Translations under genes and position numbers: made by a program
Assembly (NCBI GenBank): GCA_013396995.1
Contig: VWZP01008292.1
Span: forward strand, 1,020,742 to 1,084,741
Reading direction: 5' to 3'
DNA from: Dicaeum eximium
Taxonomy: Eukaryota > Chordata > Aves > Passeriformes > Dicaeidae
Length of the DNA: 64,000 nucleotides
In this document: positions 61,737 to 64,000 of the stretch, in pieces
Layout: each line of letters opens with the position of its first letter
How positions within the stretch are numbered: the stretch's first letter is position 1
Notes under the pieces: model-generated
Databases searched by the model: none
What the model was told of the DNA's origin: nothing
What the model saw: the letters and a program-made list of their open reading frames with translations, nothing else

Positions 61737-62563
61737 CTGCTGAGAGAGAAGCACTGATTAGGATGCATCCACCATATGTAGGACACAAAATTCAGCTGTA
61801 CAGATTCCATACTGGCTGAGGCTATCACCTAATGCTCATGGTCCTCCCACAAATGCTCCATGTCATGAATATTTTGTATAAATATTGCTCAACAGGATGT
61901 TCACTGGAAATGCAGGATAAATGCTTGCAGCCAGAATTAAAATTTACTAGTTTTTACCAAAAATATAATCAATTACTGTTAAATTAATACAAGATATTTA
62001 GAACTTTGGAAGCTGATTAATGGAGTGTTACACAAAGAAGAGTGGATTTGGGTCCATCAACAATAAAATGGAAGATTTATGTTAATATAGACAGAAGAAG
62101 ATTCATGTTAATATAGACTTTGGCTTGTCCCCAGTTTAATTGATCAATCCCCATTTCTTTCAGTAGAAATACTGTTCCTGAAATTCCTCACCCACTAAGA
62201 TCAAGAATTGAATGTAACAAATAAATTCAAACTGAAAATAACAGTTTTCCTCTAAGCTGTGGCCAGAGTACTGATCAATTCCAGAGGGATGATTTGTTAC
62301 AGAACTATCCTGAGTCAGATATATAGTAAACGTTTTGTCTGAGCTCCTTCTTCCTTTTTAGTTCATTAACCTGATGGTAGTGCAATTCAAATCACTGAAC
62401 ATGAGCAATGCTGGTGCCAATATTTAAGAGTTTTTAAAGGTGTCACAAAAATAAATTGCTCTATATCTCATGCATTAACTACAGCACCGTAATGGATCTA
62501 CATACTGTACCTCATGTAACTAATTTCAAAGAGAAAATGGAAAGAGAAATTTTAAAAAGCTAC

Positions 62564-62714
62564 CAGCTGTTCTTTTTCCAAAGCTTTCTGGAGCAGTCTC
62601 TGCTTGGTACTGAATTCCTGGTTTAGGCTTTCCCATTTCCTCTTCATCTGTTCTTCAGATGATGGCTTCTCACCTTCTAAGACTAATTCCTCAGAGAGTA
62701 CATCAGGCTTCTCA
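62564..62714 (-). CDS. SYNE1: SYNE1 exon E3
   Basis: The 151-bp exon reads (S)EKPDVLSEELVLEGEKPSS to LLQKALEKEQL. It contains an acidic inter-helix stretch and the WESLNQEF helix with the conserved spectrin-repeat Trp. Acceptor ATTCAG, donor GTAGCT (62558-62563). The first base completes a codon from E2 and the exon ends in phase 0. Confidence 0.92.
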
Positions 62715-63745
62715 CTGAATCAGAAGATGCATAAAGGTTTAATAAATACAAAAGTTATAACCATTTAAAGTTACAATTTTCCATTAGGAAAGTCTACATT
62801 TAAATTAAGTGCTACTTTTAAAAGCTTTGACTTGTTTGTTTTAGGTTGGTTTTTTTTTTCAAAAATAAGACAAAGTCTGGTTTGAACAGCAACAAGTTCT
62901 TGTCTGATGAAATAAAATGTACTTTCTAAAAGACTGTTTGAAGTTGCAAGTACCCAAAAAAAGTAAAAAATCTCCAAACTACATTGAATATATACTACAT
63001 TGAACTGTAACTCATAAATAAGTTTTAGTTCAAAGCATGAATTAAACCAAAAATTTTATCTGACTCCTTCCTTACCTCCTTTCTCAAAATGGCACACATA
63101 GTTTAATGCAGTACAAGCATATGAGTTTAGCTTTGGTAAACAGTTAACATTCAGAATTTTGTTTGGTGGTTTGCTTGTGGGGTTTTTTTGTTGTTGTTTT
63201 ATTTTTGTCTTTTTTCTTTTTTAACTTTTACAGTACATCATCACCTGACAGAAGGGAACTTCAAATGGAAGGAGACTGGTTAAGAACTTTCTGGCATTAG
63301 AATTAAGGCTTCAAAAAGAAAAATATTTGCTAATTGCACGAAAAATAAAATTAAGCAATGTGTATCTCATCTGGGAAGGTTTGGTTACAATGGCAGATGC
63401 CAATCTTTGAGGTAGATGTGATTCACACACCAGTAATGGTCCATAAAGTTACAGTAACTGATCCGCTGCTTGTCTAATCAGTCTCGCTAGTCTTTAATTT
63501 TAGTGTGATTCCTGCTAATAAGAACAAAGGGGATTTCTAAATGCTGAAGGTGATCTATTACCACAGAACAGTTTGTGTAACTGTATTATCAGACCCCTGA
63601 ACTATAAACCAGGACTCCAGCAGCCTAGACGCTGTTTAAAAATGATAAAAATTAGAGGACTATGAGCAAAAGAGGGATGTAAGCATAGGGATGACAAAGT
63701 ACAGCCGTAGAATTTTACTTTTTGGAACAACACATGAAAGCACAC
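62715..63745 (-). other. SYNE1: SYNE1 intron between E2 and E3
   Basis: 1.0 kb AT-rich with T/G-rich tract near 63165-63230; nothing else recognised. Confidence 0.6.
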
Positions 63746-63852
63746 CTTATAGACAGGCCTTCAGTGGAGCTTTGCTGTGTTAGGATCTCTCCTCCACGGC
63801 ACGCTACTGATCGAAGCAGATTCTTCTGCTCTTCCAGCTCTTGTTCCAGCTC
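63746..63852 (-). CDS. SYNE1: SYNE1 exon E2
   Basis: The 107-bp exon reads ELEQELEEQKNLL to STEGLSI, then two bases AG of a Ser codon completed by E3. The first half is a strongly charged coiled-coil helix start. Acceptor ends ..TGCCAG; donor is GTGTGC, weaker than consensus. It follows the frame from E1 in phase 0. Confidence 0.88.
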
Positions 63853-63924
63853 CTGGCATGGCAGGTTACAAAAAGCAGAACAAATATCAAACAGACTGGT
63901 TTTGCCTTGGAAGGATATGTCTAC
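63853..63924 (-). other. SYNE1: 72-bp mini-intron between E1 and E2
   Basis: Begins GTAGAC and ends TGCCATGCCAG with a TTCTGCTTTTTG tract before it. At 72 bp it is the shortest intron here. It is a multiple of three and has no stop in the SYNE1 frame, so retention would insert 24 residues rich in hydrophobic and Cys residues, unlike a spectrin helix; I therefore favour a true intron. Confidence 0.65.
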
Positions 63925-64000
63925 CTTGTTTAACTGCTGTGCAAAGTTAGCTGAGCTGTTTCTGAAATGGCTTGCTTGAGCACCAAAAGTGGTCCAAAAT
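63925..64000 (-). CDS. SYNE1: SYNE1 exon E1 (5'-truncated by window edge)
   Basis: The minus strand reads FWTTFGAQASHF to QQLNK, the end of a spectrin-repeat helix with its aromatic core residues, and stops at donor GTAGAC (63919-63924) in phase 0. Its upstream boundary is outside the window. It is separated from E2 by only 72 bp, so it could instead be one exon with E2 (see findings). Confidence 0.75.

Larger units (their letters stand above)
1..64000 (-). other. SYNE1: SYNE1 gene (nesprin-1), internal to 3' part, incomplete at both ends
   Basis: Nesprin-1 is a giant tail-anchored spectrin-repeat protein of the outer nuclear membrane; with SUN proteins it forms the LINC complex that couples the nucleus to actin and other cytoskeletal partners. 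Forty-two minus-strand exons with consensus splice sites translate to one continuous frame of about 2,224 residues made of roughly 20 spectrin repeats (about 105-115 residues each, usually two exons per repeat), broken near the end by a Ser-rich acidic linker. Short diagnostic peptides such as RTDSDGSLKQMVHEG, TPASVDSIPLEWDHDYD and SKTPTGPELDSTY match nesprin-1; the nesprin-2 paralogue differs at these places. The CH domains would lie to the right and the KASH transmembrane segment (about 380 residues further on in the human protein) to the left. No frameshift or internal stop was found, so this looks like an intact functional locus. Confidence 0.96.

Noticed and set aside
1..64000. Assignment to SYNE2 (nesprin-2) or to dystrophin/utrophin
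   Set aside because: The linker and last-repeat peptides agree with nesprin-1 (e.g. SKTPTGPELDSTY, DVEIPE cassette, alpha2 N-terminus) and not with the nesprin-2 sequence as I recall it; no WW, EF-hand or ZZ region as in dystrophin.

Overview
The window is a piece of a vertebrate, almost certainly avian, nuclear genome: AT-rich, intron-dominated, with CR1 LINE fragments and a solo LTR of a type familiar from birds. The exact species cannot be read from the sequence. One protein-coding gene fills the whole window on the minus strand: SYNE1 (nesprin-1, enaptin), the giant spectrin-repeat protein of the outer nuclear membrane that links the nucleus to the cytoskeleton. I traced 42 exons (E1 at the right end to E42 at the left end, in transcript order). 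They join into one uninterrupted reading frame of 6,674 nt (about 2,224 residues) with every exon-exon phase matching. The N-terminal calponin-homology (actin-binding) domains lie upstream of the right edge. The last spectrin repeats and the C-terminal KASH domain lie beyond the left edge.

Layout from right to left (5' to 3' of the gene): 63.9-35 kb holds E1-E25, a dense run of spectrin-repeat exons; 31.4-23.6 kb holds E26-E32; then comes a 6.8-kb intron (16.8-23.6 kb) that carries the alternative first exon of the short muscle isoform nesprin-1-alpha2 (about 20.88-20.97 kb); 16.8-6.1 kb holds E33-E38, shared by the giant and alpha isoforms; 5.2-0.9 kb holds the Ser/acidic inter-repeat linker exon E39, the 69-bp cassette exon (DV23-type) E40, and E41-E42, which begin the next spectrin-repeat block.

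The most interesting signals are in gene structure rather than in a new system. They are: the alpha2 promoter/first exon with an apparent GC donor, two further GC-AG introns in the body of the gene, a conserved 23-codon cassette exon, a NAGNAG tandem acceptor at E4, and a 72-bp stop-free intron between E1 and E2. Six CR1 fragments, one solo LTR and one unassigned GC-rich repeat lie in introns, most of them antisense to the gene. I found no other protein-coding gene, tRNA, rRNA or CRISPR array. Introns shorter than about 1 kb without their own entry show only ordinary AT-rich sequence to my eye. Residue comparisons with mammalian SYNE1 are from memory of the family, not from an alignment.
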